From a bacterium (lineage in GTDB: Bacteria; Atribacterota; Phoenicimicrobiia; Phoenicimicrobiales; Phoenicimicrobiaceae): DNA of 12,605 nt. Below the pieces are notes generated by a model, which saw only the letters and a list, made by a program, of their open reading frames with translations, did not search any database and had not been told where the DNA came from. This document shows positions 7,077 through 12,605 of this stretch, piece by piece. The translations under genes were made by a program, and so were the position numbers. The DNA lies in the NCBI GenBank assembly GCA_018819665.1, contig JAHJOY010000289.1, positions 1 through 12,605 of the forward strand. Reading direction: 5' to 3'. Every line of letters begins with the position of its first letter. The stretch's first letter is position 1.

Positions 7077-7436
7077 TTATTTTTTTCCTAACATCAATTC
7101 TTGTCTCCCCATAGCAGTCCAGGGAGCAATTAAAGATGTTTGATATTTTTTAATGCTCAGTATTTTAAATTTACTTTTTGGTTTTTCTAAATATGAAGCC
7201 ACTGCAGCAGTAATTACTGCTATTAATTTACCATCAACTTCTTCTTTTTCTTTTATTGAAGTAATGCTTGATGCCGGTGGGGCAACCTTAACTTCTTTAG
7301 ATATTTTTTTTTCTTCTTTAATCCCTACAATATTTTTTAAGAATACCATAACTAAAGCTAATCCACCCAGAACTGCAAATACTAAAATCATATCTATAAC
7401 TGCTACCTGTATAGCTCCATTGATTCCTTCAAACAT
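7077..7436 (-). CDS. mmdD: Small membrane subunit (delta/OadG-like) of methylmalonyl-CoA decarboxylase
   Basis: This small membrane anchor of the decarboxylase is thought to hold the carboxyltransferase on the membrane pump. The 119 residues have one membrane segment (about 11-36), a charged Lys/Glu/Pro-rich linker (38-68), then a conserved C-terminal part: AVITAAVASYLEKPK (73-87), a basic strand (KFKILSIKKY) and the terminal WTAMGRQELM (106-115). The tryptophan and Gly-Arg pair near the end are typical of OadG/MmdD relatives. Its place between mmdA and mmdC is as in Veillonella-type mmd operons. The AAGGAGG site at 7448-7454 lies 11 bases before the ATG and touches the edge of the heptad array that fills the upstream gap. 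No separate mmdE-like gene is seen. Confidence 0.85.
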   Translation of the reverse strand: MFEGINGAIQVAVIDMILVFAVLGGLALVMVFLKNIVGIKEEKKISKEVKVAPPASSITSIKEKEEVDGKLIAVITAAVASYLEKPKSKFKILSIKKYQTSLIAPWTAMGRQELMLGKK

Positions 7437-7458
7437 ATTTATTCTTTCCTCCTTCTTA

Positions 7459-7507
7459 TTAGTCGTTAGCCAAATAGTCGTTAGTCGTTAGTGAATAGTA
7501 TTTAGTT
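7459..7507. repeat. Heptad array, TAGT-core units, low-coordinate arm
   Basis: Seven 7-base units run in register on the plus strand: TTAGTCG, TTAGCCA, AATAGTC, GTTAGTC, GTTAGTG, AATAGTA, TTTAGTT. Five of the seven share TAGT at the same place in the unit. Two AAAAGC heptads follow at 7508-7521. Bases 7482-7499 pair perfectly with 7799-7816. Confidence 0.8.
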
Positions 7508-7564
7508 AAAAGCGAAAAGCTAAAATAAAAATTTAAACTTAAAACTTTCTTTGTATTGTTTGTT

Positions 7565-7636
7565 GTAGGGGTCGAATTTATTCGATCCGAATTATTTTGA
7601 TAATTTTCTTGCGGGCTTGATAAATCAAGCCCCTAC
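7565..7636. repeat. Two-hairpin element bounded by GTAGGGG and CCCCTAC
   Basis: The outer borders GTAGGGG (7565-7571) and CCCCTAC (7630-7636) are exact inverse copies. The first hairpin, GGGTCGAA/TTCGATCC (7569-7588), has 8 pairs, one of them G-T, with loop TTTA. A small AATTA/TAATT stem follows (7590-7605). The last hairpin, GGGCTTGA/TCAAGCCC (7613-7632), is perfect with loop TAAA. Order and borders match the element at 5274-5327. Confidence 0.75.
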
Positions 7637-7660
7637 TTCTGTTATTTCCGCATTTTTATG

Positions 7661-7683
7661 TCATTCCCGCGGAAGCGGGAATC
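7661..7683. repeat. TCATTCCCGC...GCGGGAAT palindrome
   Basis: A perfect 8-bp stem, ATTCCCGC/GCGGGAAT (7663-7670 with 7675-7682), closes a GGAA loop and is preceded by TC. Similar TCATTCCCGC-type palindromes are dispersed in many unrelated bacterial genomes, so this probably belongs to a separate mobile palindrome family from the GTAGGGG elements. Confidence 0.65.
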
Positions 7684-7709
7684 TATTCTTCTTCTTTTTC
7701 CGGTATCTG

Positions 7710-7734
7710 TGGGCACGATTCATCGTGCCCCTAC
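7710..7734. repeat. GTAGGGG-family palindrome, GGGCACGA stem
   Basis: A perfect stem, GGGCACGA/TCGTGCCC (7711-7718 with 7723-7730), closes a TTCA loop and is followed by CTAC, the family border. The left border is changed to TGTGGG. The stem sequence is unlike the other copies, but pairing is complete. Confidence 0.7.
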
Positions 7735-7792
7735 GTCATATATATTTCTCGATATAATCTTAATTCTTCACTTATTCTTTCTTTCTTCCTTG

Positions 7793-7827
7793 CTATTCAC
7801 TATTCACTAACGACTATTCACTATATA
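7793..7827. repeat. Heptad array, CTATTCA units, high-coordinate arm
   Basis: Five 7-base units in register: CTATTCA, CTATTCA, CTAACGA, CTATTCA, CTATATA. The array ends four bases from the mmdA stop codon. It is the inverted partner of the array at 7459-7507. Confidence 0.8.
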
Positions 7828-7831
7828 CTGT

Positions 7832-9388
7832 TTAAACTGGGAAATTACCGTGCTTCTTCGCTGGTCTACTTTCTTTTTTTGTAGATAGCATCTCAAAAGT
7901 TGTTATAAGACGAGGTCTGGTTTCCCGAGGGTCAATAACCATATCAACATAACCTCGCTTGGCTGCTTCGTAAGGATTAGAAAATTTTTGTTGAAATTCA
8001 TCAATCTTCTCTTGGCGAACCTTTTCAGGATTATCTGCTTTAGCTATTTCTTTCCTAAATATAATATTAGCTGCTCCTTGTGAGCCCATTACGGCAATTT
8101 CCGCTGTAGGCCAGGCAATTACCTGATCTGCCCCTAAATCTCTGCTGCACATTGCCAGATACGCGCCTCCATAAGATTTTCGAACTATCAAAGTTACTTT
8201 GGGAACAGTTGCTTCAGAATAAGCATATAACAATTTTGCTCCATGTCGGATAATCCCCCCATACTCTTGTGCAGTCCCTGGTAAAAATCCCGGAACATCT
8301 ACCAAAGTTAAAATAGGAATATTAAAAGCATCACAAAATCTGATAAAACGAGCAGCTTTATCAGAAGCATCAATATCTAAACAGCCCGCTAAGACTTTTG
8401 GCTGGTTAGCGATTATACCTATAGATTGGCCATTTAACCTGGCAAACCCGGTAAGCATATTAGTTGCAAAATAAGAATGAGATTCAAAGAAATCTCCCTC
8501 ATCTACAATATATCTTATTATATCTCTCATTTCATAAGGTTTATTTGGATCTGTAGGCACAATATTTAAAAGGGCTTCTTCCATTCGATTAGGATCGTCC
8601 TTACATTCTACAGATGGAGGGGTTTCCATATTATTAGAGGGTAGGTAACCCATCATCTTTCTTACCATCTGGTAAACTTCCTCTTCGTTCTCTGCAGCAA
8701 AATGAGCCACTCCACTCTTTCTATTATGAGTCATAGCTCCCCCCAATTTCTCTGAAGTAACTACTTCTCCGGTAACCGCTCTAATCACATCTGGTCCGGT
8801 AATATGCATTATGCCTACATTTTTTACCATAAATACAAAATCCATTATGGCAGGAGAATAGACTGCTCCCCCGGCAGCTGGACCAACAATTATAGAAATT
8901 TGAGGAATTACTCCGGAAGCAATAGTATTGCGATAAAATAGCTGACCATAACCACTCAAGGAATCTACTCCCTCTTGAATACGGGCTCCACCAGAATCGT
9001 TTATCCCGATACATGGTGCACCCATTTTCATAGCCATGTCCAGCACCTTACATATCTTCTTGGCATGCATTTCTCCCAGTGAACCACCGATAACAGTAAA
9101 ATCCTGAGCAAATACATAAATCAGTCTTCCGTCAATAGTTCCATAACCAGTTACGACTCCCTCGCCGGGTGCCTCCACTTTGTCCATACCAAAATTGTTA
9201 CATCTGTGCTCAACTAAAAGGTCAAGTTCTACAAAGCTATCTTTGTCTAAAAGAAGGTCAATCCTTTCTCGAGCAGTAAGTTTGCCTTTTTCATGTTGAG
9301 CTTTTACTCTCTTCTCTCCTCCACCTGCTTTTACTTTTTCCTCTTTCTCTCTTAAAGTCTTTATTAAATCATTAATCGAAATTTCCAT
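7832..9388 (-). CDS. mmdA: Methylmalonyl-CoA decarboxylase carboxyltransferase (alpha) subunit
   Basis: This soluble subunit moves the carboxyl group between (S)-methylmalonyl-CoA and biotin on MmdC, giving propionyl-CoA. It belongs to the acyl-CoA carboxyltransferase family that includes propionyl-CoA carboxylase beta; the 518 residues match the family length and form two crotonase-like halves. In the N-terminal half, SGGARIQEGVDSL (132-144) and GPAAGGAVYSPA (169-180) build the acyl-CoA site. In the C-terminal half, VPGFLPGTAQEYGGIIRHGA (365-384) and SYGGAYLAM (405-413) build the biotin site. It could be read as a propionyl-CoA carboxylase beta chain, but the downstream membrane subunits and the lack of a biotin carboxylase gene favour the decarboxylase. 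The ATG has an AAAGGTGG site (9401-9408) 12 bases upstream. The gene is intact. Confidence 0.93.
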   Translation of the reverse strand: MEISINDLIKTLREKEEKVKAGGGEKRVKAQHEKGKLTARERIDLLLDKDSFVELDLLVEHRCNNFGMDKVEAPGEGVVTGYGTIDGRLIYVFAQDFTVIGGSLGEMHAKKICKVLDMAMKMGAPCIGINDSGGARIQEGVDSLSGYGQLFYRNTIASGVIPQISIIVGPAAGGAVYSPAIMDFVFMVKNVGIMHITGPDVIRAVTGEVVTSEKLGGAMTHNRKSGVAHFAAENEEEVYQMVRKMMGYLPSNNMETPPSVECKDDPNRMEEALLNIVPTDPNKPYEMRDIIRYIVDEGDFFESHSYFATNMLTGFARLNGQSIGIIANQPKVLAGCLDIDASDKAARFIRFCDAFNIPILTLVDVPGFLPGTAQEYGGIIRHGAKLLYAYSEATVPKVTLIVRKSYGGAYLAMCSRDLGADQVIAWPTAEIAVMGSQGAANIIFRKEIAKADNPEKVRQEKIDEFQQKFSNPYEAAKRGYVDMVIDPRETRPRLITTFEMLSTKKESRPAKKHGNFPV

Positions 9389-9431
9389 TAATTCTCTTTA
9401 CCACCTTTCTCTAGTATTTTTATAAGTAATC

Positions 9432-9521
9432 AAGTATCCAGAATCCAGGAGTCAGGAGTCAGGAGTCAGGAGAATTTTTAATACACCTTCTGGTTTCTGG
9501 ATTCTGACTACTGACTTCTAT
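9432..9521. repeat. Inverted heptad arrays between mce and mmdA
   Basis: Six heptads run from 9432 to 9473 (AAGTATC, CAGAATC, three CAGGAGT, CAGGAGA). Five inverse heptads run from 9487 to 9521 (CTTCTGG, TTTCTGG, ATTCTGA, CTACTGA, CTTCTAT). CAGAATCCAG at 9439-9448 is the exact reverse complement of 9497-9506. The short AT-rich centre (9474-9486) would be the loop. The right edge ends five bases from the mce stop codon, and the left edge is 43 bases from the mmdA start. No palindrome of the GTAGGGG type is present here. Confidence 0.78.
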
Positions 9522-9526
9522 TTTTT

Positions 9527-9931
9527 CTATTCGTTTCTTTCGCATAATTCAATAAGAAGTCCGTTAGTACCCTTAGGATGTAAGAATGCTATCTTAGCTC
9601 CACCTGCTCCATACCTCGGCTTTTCGTCAATTAACCTAACTCCTTCCTTTTTTAATTTTTCTAATACTTTCTCGATATTATCAACTCTAAAGGCAATATG
9701 TTGAATCCCTTCACCTTTCTTCTCAATAAATCTGGCAATAGGACCCTCAGGTGAAGTGGATTCTAACAGTTCTAATTCACTATCGCCTAAAGGTAAAAAA
9801 GCAACTTTAACTTTCTGTTCTTCTACAATCTCTTCGCCAGCAACTTTCAACCCCAGTATGTTGCTTAAAAGCTCACTGGTTTTTTCAATACTTCTTACCG
9901 CAATTCCAATATGGTCAATCTTTTCTATCAC
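9527..9931 (-). CDS. mce: Methylmalonyl-CoA epimerase
   Basis: This enzyme interconverts (R)- and (S)-methylmalonyl-CoA, linking the mutase product to the decarboxylase substrate. The 134 residues form the two-module vicinal-oxygen-chelate fold typical of the family. Probable metal ligands are H7 in IDHIGIAV, an acidic residue of SELELLE (51-57), H78 in IQHIAFRV and E128 in LLIELCE. The start is GTG, not ATG: GGGAGGTG (9938-9945) lies six bases upstream, and the GTG lies within the last codons of meaB, giving a 17-base overlap. This is a common bacterial coupling of the mutase chaperone and the epimerase. The stop is TAG, followed at once by a heptad array. Confidence 0.93.
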   Translation of the reverse strand: MIEKIDHIGIAVRSIEKTSELLSNILGLKVAGEEIVEEQKVKVAFLPLGDSELELLESTSPEGPIARFIEKKGEGIQHIAFRVDNIEKVLEKLKKEGVRLIDEKPRYGAGGAKIAFLHPKGTNGLLIELCERNE

Positions 9932-10892
9932 TTTTTACACCTCCCTTTGTGTAAGAATGTACTAATATATTTGACAACTTCTCTACTGCAGTATAGGGAT
10001 CTTCTTCCCGTTTTACTATTTTAGTTACTATTTTATTTAAAAATCCGTTATCAATAAAAGTTGAAAGTATTTCTTTCCATTGTTCCTGAATGAGGTCAAA
10101 CATCTCTTTCTTAACACTCTCCCGGCGCCTTTGTTCTAACTCCCCACTTTCCTTTAGATACTCGATATGTCGATTAATCTCTTTCAAGAGTTCTTTAATA
10201 CCGACATTGTCTGTAGCTATAGTCTTTAAAACCGGAGGACGCCATCTCTTATTTTGGTTTAAATCTAACATCATTTCTATCTCAGTAGCTAAACGTTCAT
10301 AACCTTCTTTGTCGGCTTTATTGATTACAAAAATATCCCCTATTTCCATTATTCCAGCTTTTATAATCTGGATGTCATCTCCCATTCCCGGCATGCTTAT
10401 CAGTACAACCGTATCAGCTACTTTAACTATGTCTACTTCTGATTGACCTACACCCACCGTTTCAATAAATATTACATCCTTGCCTAACGCATCTAATATC
10501 TTAACCGTTGCCTGGGTAGCTTGAGAAAGTCCCCCCAGATGCCCTCGAGTACTCATGCTTCTTATAAAAACACCTTTGTCTAAACTAAGATCCTGCATGC
10601 GAATTCTATCCCCTAATAATGCCCCGCCGGTAAATGGGCTGGTAGGATCTATGGCGATGATTCCAACAGTTTTCCCCTGTCCTCGTAAAATTTTGGTAAT
10701 TTTATCAGTGACAGTGCTTTTCCCTGAACCAGGAGGGCCGGTTATGCCAATTACCAAGGCATTTCCAGTATAATTATAGATCTTTTTCAAAATATCCTGA
10801 GCTTGGCTAAAGTTATTTTCTACTAAGGTTATTAGCTTAGCAGCTGCTCTGCGATCACCATTGGTTATTTTTTCTACAATTTCCATTTCCAT
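9915..10892 (-). CDS. meaB: MeaB/ArgK-type GTPase, methylmalonyl-CoA mutase chaperone
   Basis: This G3E-family P-loop GTPase protects methylmalonyl-CoA mutase and gates cobalamin loading. Older annotations call it ArgK or LAO/AO transport ATPase. The 325 residues match the family. Walker A is GPPGSGKST (52-60); DPTSPFTGGALLGDR (82-96) is the family-specific segment after the second strand; ETVGVGQSE (144-152) is the switch region; and NKAD (191-194) is the guanine-specificity motif. Residues after about 250 form a helical C-terminal extension that mediates dimerisation in relatives. The ATG at 10892 has AAAAGG seven bases upstream; an alternative ATG two codons later is less well spaced. It lies 179 bases after mcmA2 (a gap filled by a heptad array) and overlaps mce. 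Confidence 0.95.
   Translation of the reverse strand: MEMEIVEKITNGDRRAAAKLITLVENNFSQAQDILKKIYNYTGNALVIGITGPPGSGKSTVTDKITKILRGQGKTVGIIAIDPTSPFTGGALLGDRIRMQDLSLDKGVFIRSMSTRGHLGGLSQATQATVKILDALGKDVIFIETVGVGQSEVDIVKVADTVVLISMPGMGDDIQIIKAGIMEIGDIFVINKADKEGYERLATEIEMMLDLNQNKRWRPPVLKTIATDNVGIKELLKEINRHIEYLKESGELEQRRRESVKKEMFDLIQEQWKEILSTFIDNGFLNKIVTKIVKREEDPYTAVEKLSNILVHSYTKGGVKSDRKD
9938..9945 (-). promoter_or_regulatory. Strong ribosome-binding site for mce inside meaB
   Basis: GGGAGGTG on the minus strand lies within the 3' end of meaB, six bases before the GTG start codon of mce. It is among the best Shine-Dalgarno matches in the window and supports the GTG start and the overlapping arrangement. 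Confidence 0.75.
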
Positions 10893-10928
10893 TAATATAC
10901 CTTTTTATTATTATAGCGTATAGTATGA

Positions 10929-11072
10929 CACCATTAAAACTAAAAACTTAAAGCGAAAAGCGAAAAACCATAATTCAAAATTCAAAACTTATTACTTGTC
11001 TTATCTTTTAATTTAATTTTAAGTTTTAAGCTTTGGTTTTACGTTTTGCGCTATTAGTTTTACGCTATTAAT
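10929..11072. repeat. Inverted heptad arrays between mcmA2 and meaB (copy B)
   Basis: Eight A-rich heptads run from 10936 to 10991 (AAAACTA, AAAACTT, AAAGCGA, AAAGCGA, AAAACCA, TAATTCA, AAATTCA, AAACTTA). Eight T-rich heptads run from 11017 to 11072 (TTTTAAG, TTTTAAG, CTTTGGT, TTTACGT, TTTGCGC, TATTAGT, TTTACGC, TATTAAT). The last unit reaches the first base of the mcmA2 stop triplet at 11072. Bases 10929-10988 match 5327-5386 at 55 of 60 positions. The arms can pair in heptad register, less completely than copy A. The gap holds no gene. Confidence 0.75.
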
Positions 11073-11467
11073 TATTTTACTTTTTGTTCAATAAATTTTA
11101 TTATATCACGAGTATCGGTCCCGGGAGTAAATATTTCAGCTACACCAACTTTCTTAAGTTCAGGAATATCCTCTTCAGGAATTACTCCTCCCCCAATTAC
11201 AATAATATCTTCAACATTATTCTCTTTTAGAAGTTCCATTACTTTGGGAAAAAGATGAGTGTGGGCTCCCGATAAAATACTCAATCCAATAACATCTACA
11301 TCTTCCTGGATAGCAGTTTCCACAATCTGCTCAGGAGTCTGCCGCAATCCAGTATAAATTACTTCCATCCCAGCATCCCTTAAAGCTCTTGCTACAACCT
11401 TTGCCCCTCGGTCATGACCATCAAGCCCGGGTTTAGCTATTAATACTCTAATTTTTTTTCCTTCCAT
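11072..11467 (-). CDS. mcmA2: Methylmalonyl-CoA mutase, B12-binding (small) subunit
   Basis: This is the stand-alone cobalamin-binding subunit that joins the catalytic chain encoded just upstream to form adenosylcobalamin-dependent methylmalonyl-CoA mutase (succinyl-CoA to (R)-methylmalonyl-CoA). The 131 residues form one Rossmann-like B12-binding domain. The DGHDRG motif (16-21) supplies the lower axial histidine H18. The SILSGAH stretch (about 62-69) and GGG of VIGGGVIP correspond to the conserved loops around the nucleotide tail. In many bacteria this domain is fused to the large subunit; here it is a separate gene, as in archaea and some anaerobes. It starts 19 bases after mcmA1 with a GGAGG site (11477-11481) nine bases before the ATG. 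Confidence 0.94.
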   Translation of the reverse strand: MEGKKIRVLIAKPGLDGHDRGAKVVARALRDAGMEVIYTGLRQTPEQIVETAIQEDVDVIGLSILSGAHTHLFPKVMELLKENNVEDIIVIGGGVIPEEDIPELKKVGVAEIFTPGTDTRDIIKFIEQKVK

Positions 11468-11486
11468 TCTTTCATTCCTCCACTTT

Positions 11487-12605
11487 TTAAAGCTTTACAG
11501 ACTCTTTATATTCACCAAAGATACTTCTTAACACATCACAAATCTCACCCAATGTAGCATAAGATTTTACACAATCTAAGATTAAAGGCATTAAATTTGC
11601 ATCTGTTTTAGCAGCCTTTTCCAATGATTTTAAATTTTCTTTTACTTTATGGTTGTCTCTTTCCTCTTTTAACTTTTTAAGTTCCTCAATTTGCTGACGG
11701 CCAACTTCTGGATTAACCTTCAAAAGACCCTTTGGTGATCCTTCGTTTATCTTGAATTTATTGACACCTACTACTATCCTTTTACCCTCTTCAATATCTT
11801 TCTGGTATTGATAAGCACTATTTTGTATCTCCTGCTGGATAAATCCTTTTTCAATGGCTTGAATAACACCACCTAATTTATCAATTTTTTCAATATATTC
11901 TAAAGCCTTTTCTTCAATTTTATTAGTTAGGGTTTCTACATAGTAGGAGCCGGCTAAAGGATCAACTGTTTCTGTTACTCCACTTTCATAAGCTAAAACT
12001 TGTTGAGTTCTAAGGGCAATCCTTACCGAATCTTCGGCAGGTAAAGCCAGGGCTTCATCTCTTGAATTTGTATGGAGAGATTGGGTTCCACCTAATACTG
12101 CTGCTAAGGCTTGTATGGTAACTCGAACAATATTATTATCCGCTTGTTGAGCAGTTAAAGTGCAACCGGCCGTCTGAGTATGAAATCTAAGCATTAAAGA
12201 TTTTTTATTCTTAGCCCCAAATCTTTCTTTCATAATCTTAGCCCACAATCTTCGAGCTGCTCTAAATTTTGCCACTTCTTCTAATAAATCATTATGAGCA
12301 TTAAAAAAGAAAGATAATCTTGGTGCAAAATCATCAACTTTTAATCCAATTTTTATTGCGGCATCCACATAAGCTATTCCATCTGCTAAAGTAAAGGCAA
12401 CTTCTTGAATTGCTGTAGAACCTGCTTCTCTAATATGATAGCCGCTTATACTAATAGTGTTCCATAGAGGCATCTTTTTAAAACAATATTTAAAAATATT
12501 AGTAATTAATCTCATTGAAGGAGCAGGAGGAAAAATATATGTTCCACGAGCAATGTATTCTTTTAATACATCATTTTGGATAGTTCCATTTAGTTTATCG
12601 GGAGA
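11487..12605 (-). CDS. mcmA1: Methylmalonyl-CoA mutase, catalytic large subunit (5' end outside window)
   Basis: This is the TIM-barrel subunit that rearranges succinyl-CoA and (R)-methylmalonyl-CoA by a radical mechanism. The reading frame runs uninterrupted to the right edge, giving 372 visible residues; stand-alone large subunits are about 550, so roughly the first 180 are missing. The ATG at 12515 is internal, because the 30 codons before it encode conserved mutase sequence (GTIQND, ARGTYIFPP). Visible residues Q10, R20 and H57 (in SGYHIREAGST) correspond to the Q197, R207 and H244 substrate contacts of the Propionibacterium enzyme. QTAGCTLTAQQ, LGGTQSLHTN and DPLAGSYYVE follow as in the family. 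There is no B12 domain; the separate mcmA2 supplies it. A related mutase such as isobutyryl- or ethylmalonyl-CoA mutase is possible, but the neighbours favour methylmalonyl-CoA. Confidence 0.95.
   Translation of the reverse strand, partial: SPDKLNGTIQNDVLKEYIARGTYIFPPAPSMRLITNIFKYCFKKMPLWNTISISGYHIREAGSTAIQEVAFTLADGIAYVDAAIKIGLKVDDFAPRLSFFFNAHNDLLEEVAKFRAARRLWAKIMKERFGAKNKKSLMLRFHTQTAGCTLTAQQADNNIVRVTIQALAAVLGGTQSLHTNSRDEALALPAEDSVRIALRTQQVLAYESGVTETVDPLAGSYYVETLTNKIEEKALEYIEKIDKLGGVIQAIEKGFIQQEIQNSAYQYQKDIEEGKRIVVGVNKFKINEGSPKGLLKVNPEVGRQQIEELKKLKEERDNHKVKENLKSLEKAAKTDANLMPLILDCVKSYATLGEICDVLRSIFGEYKESVKL

Larger units (their letters stand above)
7459..7827. repeat. Intergenic repeat island between mmdA and mmdD
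   Basis: The 395-bp gap inside the decarboxylase operon contains no credible gene. It is bounded by inverted heptad arrays: TAGTC/GTTAG-type units at 7459-7507 and CTATTCA/CTAACGA units at 7793-7827. The 18 bases at 7482-7499 are the exact reverse complement of 7799-7816. Inside lie a two-hairpin GTAGGGG...CCCCTAC element (7565-7636), a TCATTCCCGC palindrome (7661-7683) and a GGGCACGA palindrome (7710-7734). The right edge stops four bases from the mmdA stop codon; the left edge ends just before the mmdD ribosome-binding site. The AT-rich stretches 7522-7560 and 7735-7790 show no further clear structure. Confidence 0.78.

Noticed and set aside
7459..7827. CRISPR array
   Set aside because: Units are 7 bases with no spacers of constant length, and the hairpins have different stems; no cas gene is present.
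7437..7831. An mmdE-like small gene between mmdA and mmdD
   Set aside because: Veillonella-type operons carry a very small extra subunit gene, but this gap is filled by repeats and I find no open frame with a start and ribosome-binding site.
8781..9014. A 77-codon minus-strand frame inside mmdA
   Set aside because: It lies in another frame of a strongly conserved gene, its translation is rich in Cys, Trp, Tyr and Ser with no recognisable domain, and there is no reason to prefer it over mmdA.
7832..9388. Naming this gene as propionyl-CoA carboxylase beta
   Set aside because: The fold is shared, but no biotin carboxylase is present and membrane pump subunits follow, which fits the decarboxylase.
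10090..10302. A 70-codon plus-strand frame opposite meaB, and a similar one at 10555-10773
   Set aside because: Both are antisense to a well-conserved GTPase and have no recognisable features.
11487..12515. Treating the ATG at 12515 as the start of the mutase gene
   Set aside because: The frame upstream stays open to the window edge and encodes conserved mutase sequence, so this is an internal methionine of a gene cut by the window.

Overview
The window is AT-rich bacterial DNA. All twelve genes are on the minus strand and read from high to low coordinates. There are no tRNA or rRNA genes, no transposase and no CRISPR array. Two functional blocks are separated by a 738-bp gene-free stretch. 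A split methylmalonyl-CoA mutase, a Na+-pumping decarboxylase and a CsaB-type pyruvyl transferase next to a DUF5693 membrane protein together suggest an anaerobic, propionate-metabolising bacterium with a pyruvylated cell-wall polymer. Atribacterota (JS1/OP9) or a related uncultured lineage fits, but that is inference; no marker gene in the window settles it.

Right block (12605 down to 5485), in transcription order: mcmA1 (catalytic mutase subunit, 5' end outside the window), mcmA2 (B12-binding subunit), meaB (mutase GTPase chaperone), mce (epimerase), mmdA (carboxyltransferase), mmdD (small membrane subunit), mmdC (biotin carrier) and mmdB (Na+ pump). Together they interconvert succinyl-CoA, (R)- and (S)-methylmalonyl-CoA and propionyl-CoA plus CO2, coupled to Na+ export in the decarboxylating direction. 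The same set could run backwards, using a Na+ gradient to oxidise propionate.

Left block (4746 down to 35): a DUF5693 multi-spanning membrane protein, csaB, ftsE and ftsX. Starts and stops overlap or lie within a few tens of bases, so this looks like one envelope and cell-division operon. A candidate promoter sits just upstream of the DUF5693 gene.

The most unusual part is not coding. The four long gaps in or at the end of the propionate block (4841-5481, 7459-7827, 9432-9521, 10929-11072) hold arrays with a 7-bp period. The heptad sequence differs from gap to gap. Each gap has one heptad array at one end and a roughly reverse-complementary array at the other. Every array starts within about five bases of the upstream gene's stop codon. 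The two largest gaps also contain GC-rich short palindromes of the form GTAGGGG-stem-loop-stem-CCCCTAC, in which the stem sequence changes but pairing is kept, including one clean compensatory pair. I know of no assigned function for these islands in such an operon.
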